From: Thermosulfidibacter sp.
GTDB taxonomy: Bacteria; Thermosulfidibacterota; Thermosulfidibacteria; Thermosulfidibacterales; Thermosulfidibacteraceae
DNA: 64,000 nt
Direction: 5' to 3'
NCBI GenBank assembly: GCA_023269715.1
Contig: JAGDVO010000002.1
Location: forward strand, 23,216 to 87,215
Below, piece by piece: positions 18,985 through 27,149 of the stretch; the first letter of the stretch is position 1, and each line of letters starts with the position of its first letter. Below the pieces are notes generated by a model. It saw only the letters and a program-made list of their open reading frames with translations, searched no databases and was not told where the DNA came from. The translations under genes were made by a program, and so were the position numbers.

Positions 18985-20025
18985 GATTATATCCCTTGGT
19001 ATTCTAGTAAGCACAAAGGGTTCTCTGTCAAAGTAAACAATATCCTCTATCCTCAATCCAAAAGTACCCTGAAAATAGACTCCCGGTTCCACTGTAAAAA
19101 CCATACCGCTTTTCAGCCTATCTTTTGAATAACTAGATACGGTAGGAGCCTCATGAATCTCTAAACCCACACCGTGACCCGTACCATGACCAAAATACCT
19201 ATCATAACCAAACTTAGCTAAAACTCCTACCGCAAGTCCGTGCAGATCTTTGCACTCCACATTTTCCCTTAAATTTTCTATCAGAGTATCCATAGCACTA
19301 ACTATAGCTTTATGAACGTTCATAACCTCTCTCTTTATATTACCCAAAACAACTACCCTTGTAATATCGGAATGGTAACCTTTGTAAACTGCACCAAAGT
19401 CGAATACTATTACATCGTTCATCTCTATACGTTTGCTAGATGCCACTCCATGGGGCAAGCTGGATCTTCTACCAGAAGCCACAATTATGTTGAAGGCCTC
19501 TCTTTCAGCACCGAGTTTTTTTATTCTATAGACAAGCTCAGCTTCTAGATCTTTTTCCGTTACGCCCTCTTTTATAAAGGGTAAAACCTCATTAAAAGCC
19601 TGTTCCGCAATTTCAAGAGCCTTCTTTATAAGTTCAACTTCATCCTTTTCTTTTATAACCCTCAGGTTTTCAACAATCCTATCGATTTTAACTACATCCA
19701 TGCCCTCTTCCCTAAAAGACTCACAGATAGCTAAAGTAGCACTTTCTTCCAGACCGATCCTTTTAACCCTTCTATCTTTAAACCACTTCTTCAAACCATC
19801 GGAAAGAACCTCTATCCGCCAACCACTACATTCAATTTCAGCCTGTTCTATATACCTAAAATCCGTAAGGAATATGGCTTCCGTCCCATCAAACCACACA
19901 TAACCGGTACTTCCGGAAAAACCTGTTAAATACCTAACATTTTCTATCTTGCTTACAAGAATACCATCTAGACTCTTATTTCTGATTTCTTCCTTCGAGA
20001 TATCTATGAATCTATTTTTCCGCAT
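18976..20025 (-). CDS. Xaa-Pro aminopeptidase/dipeptidase (M24 family)
   Basis: This 349-residue pita-bread metallopeptidase cleaves N-terminal residues preceding proline. It has an N-terminal creatinase-like domain (about 1-120, with NVRYLTGFSGSTGYV) and a catalytic domain. Metal ligands are visible in VFDFGAVYKGYHSDITR (two Asp), FGHGTGHGVGLEIHE (His), VEPGVY (Glu) and RIEDIV (Glu). The length suits the short PepP/PepQ-like group. It is the last gene of the dnaG-rpoD-pil-aro run and overlaps aroQ by 14 bases. Colocalisation with aro and pil genes also occurs in Deltaproteobacteria-type genomes, where efp follows; efp is absent here. Confidence 0.92.
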   Translation of the reverse strand: MRKNRFIDISKEEIRNKSLDGILVSKIENVRYLTGFSGSTGYVWFDGTEAIFLTDFRYIEQAEIECSGWRIEVLSDGLKKWFKDRRVKRIGLEESATLAICESFREEGMDVVKIDRIVENLRVIKEKDEVELIKKALEIAEQAFNEVLPFIKEGVTEKDLEAELVYRIKKLGAEREAFNIIVASGRRSSLPHGVASSKRIEMNDVIVFDFGAVYKGYHSDITRVVVLGNIKREVMNVHKAIVSAMDTLIENLRENVECKDLHGLAVGVLAKFGYDRYFGHGTGHGVGLEIHEAPTVSSYSKDRLKSGMVFTVEPGVYFQGTFGLRIEDIVYFDREPFVLTRIPRDIILI

Positions 20026-20446
20026 TTACTATATACTCCAGAGCAAAAATATAGGAGTAAACCCCACAACCACTAATCACGGCGGTAGCTATATCGGATA
20101 TGAAAGACCTTCTCCTGAAATCCTCCCTACCGTAGATGTTGGTAAGGTGAACCTCTATAACAGGTATCTCTACAGATAGGATGGCATCCCTTATGGCTAT
20201 ACTGGTATGAGTGAAAGCTCCTGGGTTTATAACTATCCAATCAAACCTGCCCTTTGCCCTGTGGATAGCCGATACTATACTACCTTCCTCATTTGCCTGA
20301 AAAGTAACAACCTTCAAACCCTTCTTCTCTCCAAAATCTAAAAGCATACCTTCAAGTTCATACAGGGTCATATTACCATATAGGTTCCTTTCCCTCACAC
20401 CAAGCATATTCAAATTTGGACCATTTATAACAAGGACTCTCTTCAT
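20012..20446 (-). CDS. aroQ: Type II 3-dehydroquinate dehydratase
   Basis: AroQ removes water from 3-dehydroquinate to give 3-dehydroshikimate, the third shikimate-pathway step. The 144-residue protein has the type II signatures INGPNLNMLGVRERNLYG (active-site Tyr and Arg), QANEEGSIVSAIHRA, INPGAFTHTSIAIRDA (substrate Asn, catalytic His region) and VEVHLTN-type IEVHLTNIYGREDFRRRS. It overlaps the preceding unknown gene by 4 bases and the following peptidase by 14, so it is embedded in the operon. Confidence 0.96.
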   Translation of the reverse strand: MKRVLVINGPNLNMLGVRERNLYGNMTLYELEGMLLDFGEKKGLKVVTFQANEEGSIVSAIHRAKGRFDWIVINPGAFTHTSIAIRDAILSVEIPVIEVHLTNIYGREDFRRRSFISDIATAVISGCGVYSYIFALEYIVNAEK

Positions 20447-21045
20447 TCAGGCTCCTTTGGACTTAGATAGCTCCTATACCTTTTTACCCTATCCAAAAGG
20501 TTTTTCAACTCCTCACTTCCATCATTCAAAGCTAACCTCTCCAGAATAGATTCAGCTTCATCGAATAGACATTGCTCAAAATAATACTTGGCACTTTCCA
20601 AATTTAAAGGCTCCCCAATAACACCCTCATCATAATGATCAATAACTATAACGTCCTCTCTTGCCATTTCTTTTACAAGGTCTTTATCATCTCTACCTTC
20701 CAAATAACCAAGTAACATAAGCATGTTCTTTGCCCATTCCATATTTTCACTAAGACCCAGTTCGCTTGCCAATTCAAAATAAAGTTTTAAAACGCCCCCC
20801 ATAAAAGGGTTCTTCTCGACCATACCGGAAAGAATAACAAATGCTTTTTCCTTGTCACCAGTTAAAAGGAGATACCTAACGTACACTAGATTTTCACCTT
20901 CTATGAACTTTTCAAACCTTTCAGCCTCTTTCACTCTACCAGTTCTCAAAAGCTCTCTAACGTAGGAAAGGGCAAATATCTTATCACTTTTAGCTTTATT
21001 TTTGAGAAAATCTATTCTTGGTATCTTCTTTTTAAATAATCCCAT
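20443..21045 (-). CDS. Unrecognised TPR-like helical protein
   Basis: I do not recognise this 200-residue protein. It has no signal peptide or membrane segment. It is largely helical, with repeated hydrophobic/charged patterns like degenerate TPR units (VRELLRTGRVKEAERFEKF, YLLLTGDKEKAFVILSGM, AKYYFEQCLFDEAESILERLAL). It lies between aroK (34-base overlap) and aroQ (4-base overlap), the position aroB often occupies in related pil-aro clusters, but it has no similarity to dehydroquinate synthase. A scaffold or interaction role is inferred only from the helical repeats. Confidence 0.7.
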   Translation of the reverse strand: MGLFKKKIPRIDFLKNKAKSDKIFALSYVRELLRTGRVKEAERFEKFIEGENLVYVRYLLLTGDKEKAFVILSGMVEKNPFMGGVLKLYFELASELGLSENMEWAKNMLMLLGYLEGRDDKDLVKEMAREDVIVIDHYDEGVIGEPLNLESAKYYFEQCLFDEAESILERLALNDGSEELKNLLDRVKRYRSYLSPKEPE

Positions 21046-21539
21046 ATCTCTTCCACCACCTCAACCACACCCTTCGAGTTTACATCCACCCTGAGTTCTG
21101 CAACTTCCCTGTAAAAAGGAATTCTCCTCTTATACCTTTCAAGAAAAACCTCTAGATCAGCTGTTAATGGTCTATTAGGATCCCCTATTATACCCCTCTT
21201 TACAAGCTCTTCAATAGATGCATTAAGCCACACTGTGACTCCACACTTTTTCAAGATCTCTCTATTATCCTCATCCTCAACTGTACCACCACCTGTTGCA
21301 ACTACCATACCGTCCCTTCTTCTAGCTATCTCCACAAGAAGATCCTTTTCTACCTTTCTAAAATAGCCCTCACCGTGTTCTCTAAATATATCTGCTATAC
21401 TTTTACCCACCACCAACTCTATTTCCCTATCTAGATCTACAAAGTTAAAATTTATCCTCCTAGCTAAATATTCCCCTACGGTACTTTTTCCAACTCCCAT
21501 GAAACCAACGATAAAGATTTTAGAAATTCTTGACCTCAT
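21012..21539 (-). CDS. aroK: Shikimate kinase
   Basis: AroK phosphorylates shikimate with ATP to shikimate-3-phosphate. Visible are the P-loop GFMGVGKSTVGEYLA (about 12-26), the shikimate-binding Asp/Arg in FVDLDREIE and YFRKVEKDLL, the GGG of VVATGGGTV, and the lid Arg in DPNRPLT (GDPNRPLTA). The length of 175 residues is typical. It overlaps aroC by 20 bases upstream and the unknown helical gene by 34 bases downstream. Confidence 0.96.
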   Translation of the reverse strand: MRSRISKIFIVGFMGVGKSTVGEYLARRINFNFVDLDREIELVVGKSIADIFREHGEGYFRKVEKDLLVEIARRRDGMVVATGGGTVEDEDNREILKKCGVTVWLNASIEELVKRGIIGDPNRPLTADLEVFLERYKRRIPFYREVAELRVDVNSKGVVEVVEEIWDYLKRRYQE

Positions 21540-22671
21540 TAATATAATTTTCGTAGTTAGCGATTATATCCCGCATGTTATCAGAACCAAACTTTTCCAG
21601 TATAGCATCGGCTAAAACAAAGGCAAGCATGGCCTCACCGACTATAGAAGCTGCCGCGACAGCAGAAACATCACTTCTTTCCCTATGAGCCTCAGAGGGT
21701 TCCTTTGTAAGTATATTAACCGATCTCAGTGGATTTCTTAAGGTAGGTATAGGCTTCATGTAACAGTAAACCACTATGTCTTCCCCGTTGGTAATACCAC
21801 CCTCGATCCCACCAGCCCTATTTGTCAACCTGTAGAAACCCTTACTTTTGCTGTAGTATATCTCATCATGAAAGTTACTGCCTTTTAGATCTCTATCCTC
21901 CAATATCTCACCGATAGAAACAGCCTTTACACCCTGTATGGACATCATAGCCATAGCTATTCTAGCATCTAACCTTCTATCCCACTGTACGTGTGAACCA
22001 AGCCCAACAGGAACATTTCTTGCTGTAACCACAAAAACCCCTCCTAAAGTATCTCCCTCCTCTATAGCTCTTTTTATGCATTCCACCATCTTCTCGGATA
22101 CCTCTCTATCAGGACACCTTAAGGGATCATCATCTATAGAAATCATCTCTTCCCAGCTAGGTTTCCTTTCCATCTCTACAGGACCTATCCTCTTCACATA
22201 GGAGGCTATATTTATACCAAACTCCTTCAAGAAGAGCTTAAAAATCGCTCCTCCAGCAACTCTCCCAGCAGTTTCTCTTGCACTTGCCCTTTCAAGAATA
22301 GCTCTCAAATCTCTTATATTGTACTTTAGAGCGCCGGGTAGGTCTGCATGACCAGGCCTTGGCACAAAAAAGCTCTTGGAATCCCTATAGCAAAAAGGAT
22401 CCATTATATCCTTCCAGTTTTCCCAATCACGGTTCCTTACAAGAATAGTAATTGGAGCCCCTACTGTTTCACCTCTATATACTCCAGAAAGGAAGGTAGC
22501 CTCATCAAACTCTATTTTCATTCTGCCGCCACGACCAAATCCAAGTTGACGCCTCCTTAATTCTATATTTACAAAATCAAGATCAATTCTCAAACCAGAA
22601 GGTAATCCCTCTATGAAAGCTAAAATACCGTAGCCGTGAGATTCACCACTAGTAAAAAATCTAAGTCCCAT
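21520..22671 (-). CDS. aroC: Chorismate synthase
   Basis: AroC converts 5-enolpyruvylshikimate-3-phosphate into chorismate using reduced FMN. The 383-residue protein has the N-terminal FTSGESHGYGILAFIEGLPSG, RRQLGFGRGGRM, GHADLPGALKY, the ERASARETAGRVAGGA motif, NRAGGIEGGITNGEDI and RSDVSAVAAASIVGEAM, all diagnostic. It begins one base after the pilQ stop and overlaps aroK by 20 bases, so the aro genes are read from the pil transcript. Confidence 0.97.
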   Translation of the reverse strand: MGLRFFTSGESHGYGILAFIEGLPSGLRIDLDFVNIELRRRQLGFGRGGRMKIEFDEATFLSGVYRGETVGAPITILVRNRDWENWKDIMDPFCYRDSKSFFVPRPGHADLPGALKYNIRDLRAILERASARETAGRVAGGAIFKLFLKEFGINIASYVKRIGPVEMERKPSWEEMISIDDDPLRCPDREVSEKMVECIKRAIEEGDTLGGVFVVTARNVPVGLGSHVQWDRRLDARIAMAMMSIQGVKAVSIGEILEDRDLKGSNFHDEIYYSKSKGFYRLTNRAGGIEGGITNGEDIVVYCYMKPIPTLRNPLRSVNILTKEPSEAHRERSDVSAVAAASIVGEAMLAFVLADAILEKFGSDNMRDIIANYENYINEVKNF

Positions 22672-22672
22672 A

Positions 22673-24805
22673 CTAGTTCAAAAAGTTCCTAAGAACGGTT
22701 GGTGTTATAAACACAAGAACTTCGGTCTTAGAAAGTGTTTCCATTTCATGTGTGAACAACCATTTTAGCAAGGGTACCCTGCTTAAACCAGGTACACTGT
22801 TCGTTGAACTACCACTAGTTATCTCGTATATACCACCTATTACGAGAGTCTCACCCTGTCTCAGCTTAACTCTAGTTTTCACTTCCCTAACTTTAATAGG
22901 TACACCATCAGGTGTTATATTGGTAAAGTCAGGGGAATCCTTTGACACAACCACTTCCATAAGAACTGCTCCGTCATCCGTAATATGTGGTATCACTTTT
23001 AGTCTCAAAGCAGCTACTATAAACTGGGTAGCTATCCTATCCTGAGTAGCTACTTTATAGGGAATCTGAAAACCCTGAACTATAACAGCCGGACTGTTAT
23101 CCATGGTTATTATTCTCGGAGAGGATATGGTTTTAGCAAGTCCTCTGTCTTCCAGAGCACTTAACCTCACATCAATACCAAAGGTTTCCTTAGTATTTAA
23201 AAGAGTAGCAGCAAGGGAAGCGCCCCTTCCAACACCAACATTAGCTGGAAGATCTACAACAAATCCAACAGGAAGTCTCGTAGCTACATCTTTTAACGTG
23301 GAATTGCCTATGACCCCTCCGATTTCAAAGGAATGGGGAAAGTTTATGCTGGTCCTAGACTGTCTCCATAGAAAACCCCATTGAATTCCAAGCTCTTTCG
23401 CGTAATTCGATGAAACTTCAACCATCCTCGCATTTATCTGAATTTGAGGTTTTGGCGCATCTATCTCCTTCAAAAGTCTCTCTATAATTTCTACCCTATT
23501 CTTCCTATCAGTTACAACGATTCCATTAATAGACTGAATTATCTCCATCCTACCCTTTGGGCTCATCAGTACTTTAAAAGCTTCTCTTAAATCCCTACAT
23601 TTATCTTCTTCGCTACCAGTAGTTGTAGTAGTTGAGGTTCCAATAGTGGTGGTTATCGTCCTCGTTTCGGAGAGTATACCACACTTTCCTTCTCCTTCAA
23701 GAGCAGCTACGGATATATTTTTGAATCTGAATACCTTTGTAATAATGGGAGAAACTTCATCCTCCTTTTCTATCTCCTTTGCAAGCTTATCTAGAGTCGT
23801 TATCCTGTATATATTCGTGTCGTATTCCAACTTGATAAGCCCAAGGGATTTTAAAATAGCATCCAGGGCTTTCATGGCATCAACCTGAACCATCCTCATA
23901 GTAACGTTCCCCTTCACTTCGGGATCGACGACAAAATTTATACCTACGACTTCGGAAAATATCCTGAGCACATCACCGATTTCAGCATTTCTAAGGTCAA
24001 AGGATACCTTTCCCTTTCCTACTAAACTTATCCTGTTTTTCTCCAAACCATCAGGGACAAAATTGACTTTTATAACCCTTCCATCCTTCTCAAGAGCAAC
24101 CCTCATAGGAGCGGATAGGTAGAACACAACCATAGTCGTTCTATTCTTATCATCGTAGAGTATCCTCAACCTATCCACATAGGGTAACGGGAAAAGTATG
24201 TCATTCAATCTACTAGTATACTTGGTGTTAAAAAGTTTAACGATAACTCTTAATGGATTATAAATACTTTCAGCTTCTACATACTGCCAAACCCCTCTAC
24301 CATAAAGATAAACAGAATCCCCCCTAACACTAAAAGTCTCTAATTCATTCATGACATCAGCTAAACTTTTCCCCCTTTCATCACTACCTTTCCTTTCTTC
24401 TAGAGCCTTAGAGCCTTCCCTTAATTTACCCCCCCTTGTAGCATTACTAGGCTTCGCTACGCTACTACAATTACCATAGCTATCGTAAAAGCTATAACCG
24501 CTCAATTTCAAAGCTTCTTCTCTAACTAGAAATGACTTAGGGAAATCCTTCTTTAACTTGGGTAAATTCTCCCCATCTACATCTACCAGAACCTTATACC
24601 TTCTATCATGTTTGTAAAGCATAACACAAAAACCTTTCTCCAAAAGCTGAGAAACTTTCTTATCTTGCTTCAAGATATCTCTAACCTTATCATCCCTTTC
24701 AGCATATAAGCTCATGATCTGTAAAATATCGGAATAGGCTTTATCAGGAATATATTGTAGCAAAAATACCAAAAAGATTATAAATAATCTCAGCACCAAC
24801 ACCAT
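22673..24805 (-). CDS. pilQ: Type IV pilus secretin PilQ
   Basis: PilQ forms the outer-membrane channel through which type IV pili extend. The 710-residue protein has a signal peptide (about 1-25), a long N-terminal region, then secretin N-domains (VSFDLRNAEIGDVLRIFSEVVGINFVVDPEVKGNVTM; IFRFKNISVAAL; DRKNRVEIIERLLKEIDAPKPQIQI). The C-terminal secretin core follows (ISSPRIITMDNSPAVI, VKLRQGETLVIGGIYE, VPLLKWLF, EVLVFITPTVLR). A Thr/Ser-rich loop around residue 390 (TITTTIGTSTTTTTGS) interrupts an N-domain. It follows pilP by 9 bases and precedes aroC by one. It implies an outer membrane. Confidence 0.95.
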   Translation of the reverse strand: MVLVLRLFIIFLVFLLQYIPDKAYSDILQIMSLYAERDDKVRDILKQDKKVSQLLEKGFCVMLYKHDRRYKVLVDVDGENLPKLKKDFPKSFLVREEALKLSGYSFYDSYGNCSSVAKPSNATRGGKLREGSKALEERKGSDERGKSLADVMNELETFSVRGDSVYLYGRGVWQYVEAESIYNPLRVIVKLFNTKYTSRLNDILFPLPYVDRLRILYDDKNRTTMVVFYLSAPMRVALEKDGRVIKVNFVPDGLEKNRISLVGKGKVSFDLRNAEIGDVLRIFSEVVGINFVVDPEVKGNVTMRMVQVDAMKALDAILKSLGLIKLEYDTNIYRITTLDKLAKEIEKEDEVSPIITKVFRFKNISVAALEGEGKCGILSETRTITTTIGTSTTTTTGSEEDKCRDLREAFKVLMSPKGRMEIIQSINGIVVTDRKNRVEIIERLLKEIDAPKPQIQINARMVEVSSNYAKELGIQWGFLWRQSRTSINFPHSFEIGGVIGNSTLKDVATRLPVGFVVDLPANVGVGRGASLAATLLNTKETFGIDVRLSALEDRGLAKTISSPRIITMDNSPAVIVQGFQIPYKVATQDRIATQFIVAALRLKVIPHITDDGAVLMEVVVSKDSPDFTNITPDGVPIKVREVKTRVKLRQGETLVIGGIYEITSGSSTNSVPGLSRVPLLKWLFTHEMETLSKTEVLVFITPTVLRNFLN

Positions 24806-24814
24806 TATTTCCTC

Positions 24815-25171
24815 CTACATAACGATTCTTCTTTTTTTACCCTTCCAGTAGACTATAACAGAGTTATCTTCTATCCTTAAAATCCTGTACTTTTTATCAA
24901 CTAGGGATCCCTCCCTAACAACTACCACTCTGCCATCGGAAAGATCTATCATGGCAAACTTTTCTCCATCCCGCTTCATAATACCAACCACTTTCCAGGA
25001 GGTTAAAAAGTCCACTTCTTCTCTCTTTCCACTTTGCCCCTTTCCCGGAGCTCCTATAGAAGTACTTGGAGCCCTCTCCTCGTCAAAGGGAGCAGTGAAG
25101 GGATTCTGCGCGAAAGTAGTACCAAAACATATAACGATAAGTATAATGGCTGTAACCATATTAGCTTTCAT
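24815..25171 (-). CDS. pilP: Type IV pilus assembly protein PilP (short)
   Basis: The 118-residue protein has an N-terminal export signal (about 1-21, ending TTFAQ), a Pro/Gly/Ser linker (APSTSIGAPGKGQSGKREE) and a small beta domain (SWKVVGIMKRDGEKFAMIDLSDGRVVVVREGSLVD...VYWKGKKRRIV). This matches PilP, the periplasmic link between PilN/PilO and PilQ. It is shorter than most PilP (about 170-180), and I see no clear lipobox, so it may be a soluble or signal-anchored form. It overlaps pilO by 4 bases. The assignment rests on domain pattern and position. Confidence 0.82.
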   Translation of the reverse strand: MKANMVTAIILIVICFGTTFAQNPFTAPFDEERAPSTSIGAPGKGQSGKREEVDFLTSWKVVGIMKRDGEKFAMIDLSDGRVVVVREGSLVDKKYRILRIEDNSVIVYWKGKKRRIVM

Positions 25172-25833
25172 CTTTTCTTTTTCCCTTCCTTTGTTTTATT
25201 ATCGGAAATATCGTATCTAAAAATACCTAAAGTCAGGGACATTTTAAGATCCGGATTTCTAGAAACCTTATCACTATTGACAACTACTTTATAGGGAGTA
25301 AAAAGCATCTTGCTATTCTTCAGGGAGTTAATAAAGGTATCAAAAGATCTATACTTTCCTGCTAGTTCGAGATTGACTCGCCTTACAAAGATCCTTTCTT
25401 CACTAGAGATATTCTTTTTCTCCCTAGACTCTCCCAAATCCAATTTGCCACTTCCCTTTTCACCCTCTGTTTGATTCCCAGAAAGATTGACAACATTCTC
25501 CCCCTCAAACCTAACGCTTACCAGTTTCAAACCACTCATCTTTGTTACTTGTGCAAGCTCTCCCAAAACCTCATCCCACATAGTAACCTTCGGTATCTTT
25601 CCCTCAAGGAGTCTATACTCCGATTCAACATTCGCAAGCTCCGCTTTTTTGGTCTCTATGATTTTTTCTATCCTCTTTGCTTCCTCGATCTTCCTATCCG
25701 TTTCCTTTATCTTCCTATTGACATCCGCCAACCTATTTACCTTTGGCTCGATAAAATTGAAGTATCCCCCTACTAGAACAAGAAGAGCCAAAATTGTACC
25801 AACCAAAGCTTCCTTACTCAGCTCCCTCATCAC
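25168..25833 (-). CDS. pilO: Type IV pilus alignment protein PilO
   Basis: The 221-residue bitopic membrane protein has one N-terminal membrane segment (about 9-27, ALVGTILALLVLVGGYFNF), a coiled coil (VNRLADVNRKIKETDRKIEEAKRIEKIIETKK, split over residues 32-70), and a C-terminal ferredoxin-like domain (MWDEVLGELAQVTKMSGLKLVSV...YRSFDTFINSLKNSKMLFTPYKVVV). This is the PilO architecture. A Gly/Ser/Glu-rich insertion (NLSGNQTEGEKGSGK) interrupts the domain. It overlaps pilN and pilP by 4 bases each. PilN/PilO form the inner-membrane alignment subcomplex of the pilus machine. Confidence 0.88.
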   Translation of the reverse strand: MMRELSKEALVGTILALLVLVGGYFNFIEPKVNRLADVNRKIKETDRKIEEAKRIEKIIETKKAELANVESEYRLLEGKIPKVTMWDEVLGELAQVTKMSGLKLVSVRFEGENVVNLSGNQTEGEKGSGKLDLGESREKKNISSEERIFVRRVNLELAGKYRSFDTFINSLKNSKMLFTPYKVVVNSDKVSRNPDLKMSLTLGIFRYDISDNKTKEGKKKR

Positions 25834-26435
25834 TTCACACCTACCATAACCGAGAAATCTTTAACCTCTATTTCACCTGACCTTATATTCACACTCTTTA
25901 CTTCTTTAAGATGGACACTTGAAATCCAAGATAAGGTTGATAGTCTACGAAGGTATTCAGAGATACTTTCTTCATTTAAGGCTTTACCTTCAATAAAGAT
26001 CTCTTTTTTTTCAATATCAATATCAACTTTTTGTAACCATAATCCAGGTTCTACCAATCTTTTCAAATCATTATTTATCATTTCAACCTTTTCTAGTGGT
26101 TTTACAAACTCATCCAAAATTTTCTTTTTTCTATTCACATCTTCTATCTTCCTTATCACCTCTGAATACAACTTTAAAACACCTACCCTCTTTAACATTT
26201 CCTCCTGCTTTTCCCGGTAATCTTTTTCTAGCATAGAAATCTTAAATGAAAGGTACAAATTAAATGCAATAGTTATCACTAATCCAATAGTTATGCCAAC
26301 AAAAATCGAAAAATATTTCCTTATCCTTTCCTTTTCTATACCTATTTTCAGCTCAAATTTCCTCTTTTTCTTTGTTTCTTTCCACGGTTTCGACAGATCT
26401 AACTTTACTACCCTTCTTTCAGTCCCCAAAAACAC
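25830..26435 (-). CDS. pilN: Type IV pilus assembly protein PilN
   Basis: The 201-residue protein has a cytoplasmic Lys/Arg-rich tail (about 1-40), one membrane segment (about 43-66, FSIFVGITIGLVITIAFNLYL), a coiled coil and a ferredoxin-like C-terminal domain (LWLQKVDIDIEKKEIFIEGKALNEESISEYLRRL). The short N-terminal strand VVKLDLSKP stands where PilN usually has the PilM-binding INLL(P) motif. It overlaps the upstream PilM-position gene by 17 bases and pilO by 4. Function is inferred from architecture and the conserved order pilM-N-O-P-Q. Confidence 0.87.
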   Translation of the reverse strand: MFLGTERRVVKLDLSKPWKETKKKRKFELKIGIEKERIRKYFSIFVGITIGLVITIAFNLYLSFKISMLEKDYREKQEEMLKRVGVLKLYSEVIRKIEDVNRKKKILDEFVKPLEKVEMINNDLKRLVEPGLWLQKVDIDIEKKEIFIEGKALNEESISEYLRRLSTLSWISSVHLKEVKSVNIRSGEIEVKDFSVMVGVK

Positions 26436-27147
26436 CTCCTCTTATAGCCAACAAGTAAGACAAGGGTCTATTTTCATTAAAGACTGAATTTTTAAATAAA
26501 TCAATATCTTCAAAAAATTTTGTGTTTCCAAATAGCTTAACAAAGTCTCTTACAAATAAAGAGTTAAGAGAATATTTTGGTAGATAAATGCTAACCTCAT
26601 CATTAAAATGATGTGGTAAAACCTTTTTCATTATGGAGAGAGAAAAGCTATCAGAATCAGCAAACTCCTTTTTAAAGGAAAATATTTCTCTTATACCTCC
26701 CTCAAAAAAACCAATAAGAATCTCGCTACCAATAGAATCAACTGCTACAGCCTTTTCTTCAATGATGTTAGCACTGACCATAAAGTTAATCGCAAGAAGA
26801 AAAATATACTCCCTTGGAACTACAACAAATCCATCTCCAAATTTTTCTCTTAATTCTTCGATCTTTCCTCTCTTAACCCATCCAACAAACGTAGAGTCTC
26901 CTACTACCTCAAAGTCTACATTCACCTCATCGATATCAGCAGGAATCCATTTTTCACATTCCAACAAAAATTTTTCTCTCGATTTAACACTGTTAAAGTC
27001 GACTCTCTCTATCAAAAAGCCACCACAATCAGGCCTTGTGAAAACACATGCTTTTATCTCTCCAATAGAATCATCCCACTCTCTGAACTCCAAAGAATTT
27101 TCTTCTCCCAACCAAAAGACACCGTTAAACTCTAGATCGTAGATCAT
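26419..27147 (-). CDS. Divergent protein in the PilM position (PilM/GspL-like?)
   Basis: This 242-residue cytoplasmic protein occupies the place of pilM directly upstream of pilN. It is much shorter than PilM (about 350) and I cannot find the clear actin-like phosphate motifs. Weak hints are a central FFEGG-like IGFFEGGIREIFSFKKEF after AVDSIGSEIL, which resembles the DIG-type second strand pair of ASKHA folds, and an N-terminal half (EKWIPADIDEVNVDFEVVG) with the look of PilM/GspL cytoplasmic domains. It lies 2 bases after rpoD. I infer a strongly diverged PilM/GspL homologue; an unrelated adaptor is possible. Confidence 0.6.
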   Translation of the reverse strand: MIYDLEFNGVFWLGEENSLEFREWDDSIGEIKACVFTRPDCGGFLIERVDFNSVKSREKFLLECEKWIPADIDEVNVDFEVVGDSTFVGWVKRGKIEELREKFGDGFVVVPREYIFLLAINFMVSANIIEEKAVAVDSIGSEILIGFFEGGIREIFSFKKEFADSDSFSLSIMKKVLPHHFNDEVSIYLPKYSLNSLFVRDFVKLFGNTKFFEDIDLFKNSVFNENRPLSYLLAIRGGVFGD

Positions 27148-27149
27148 AC

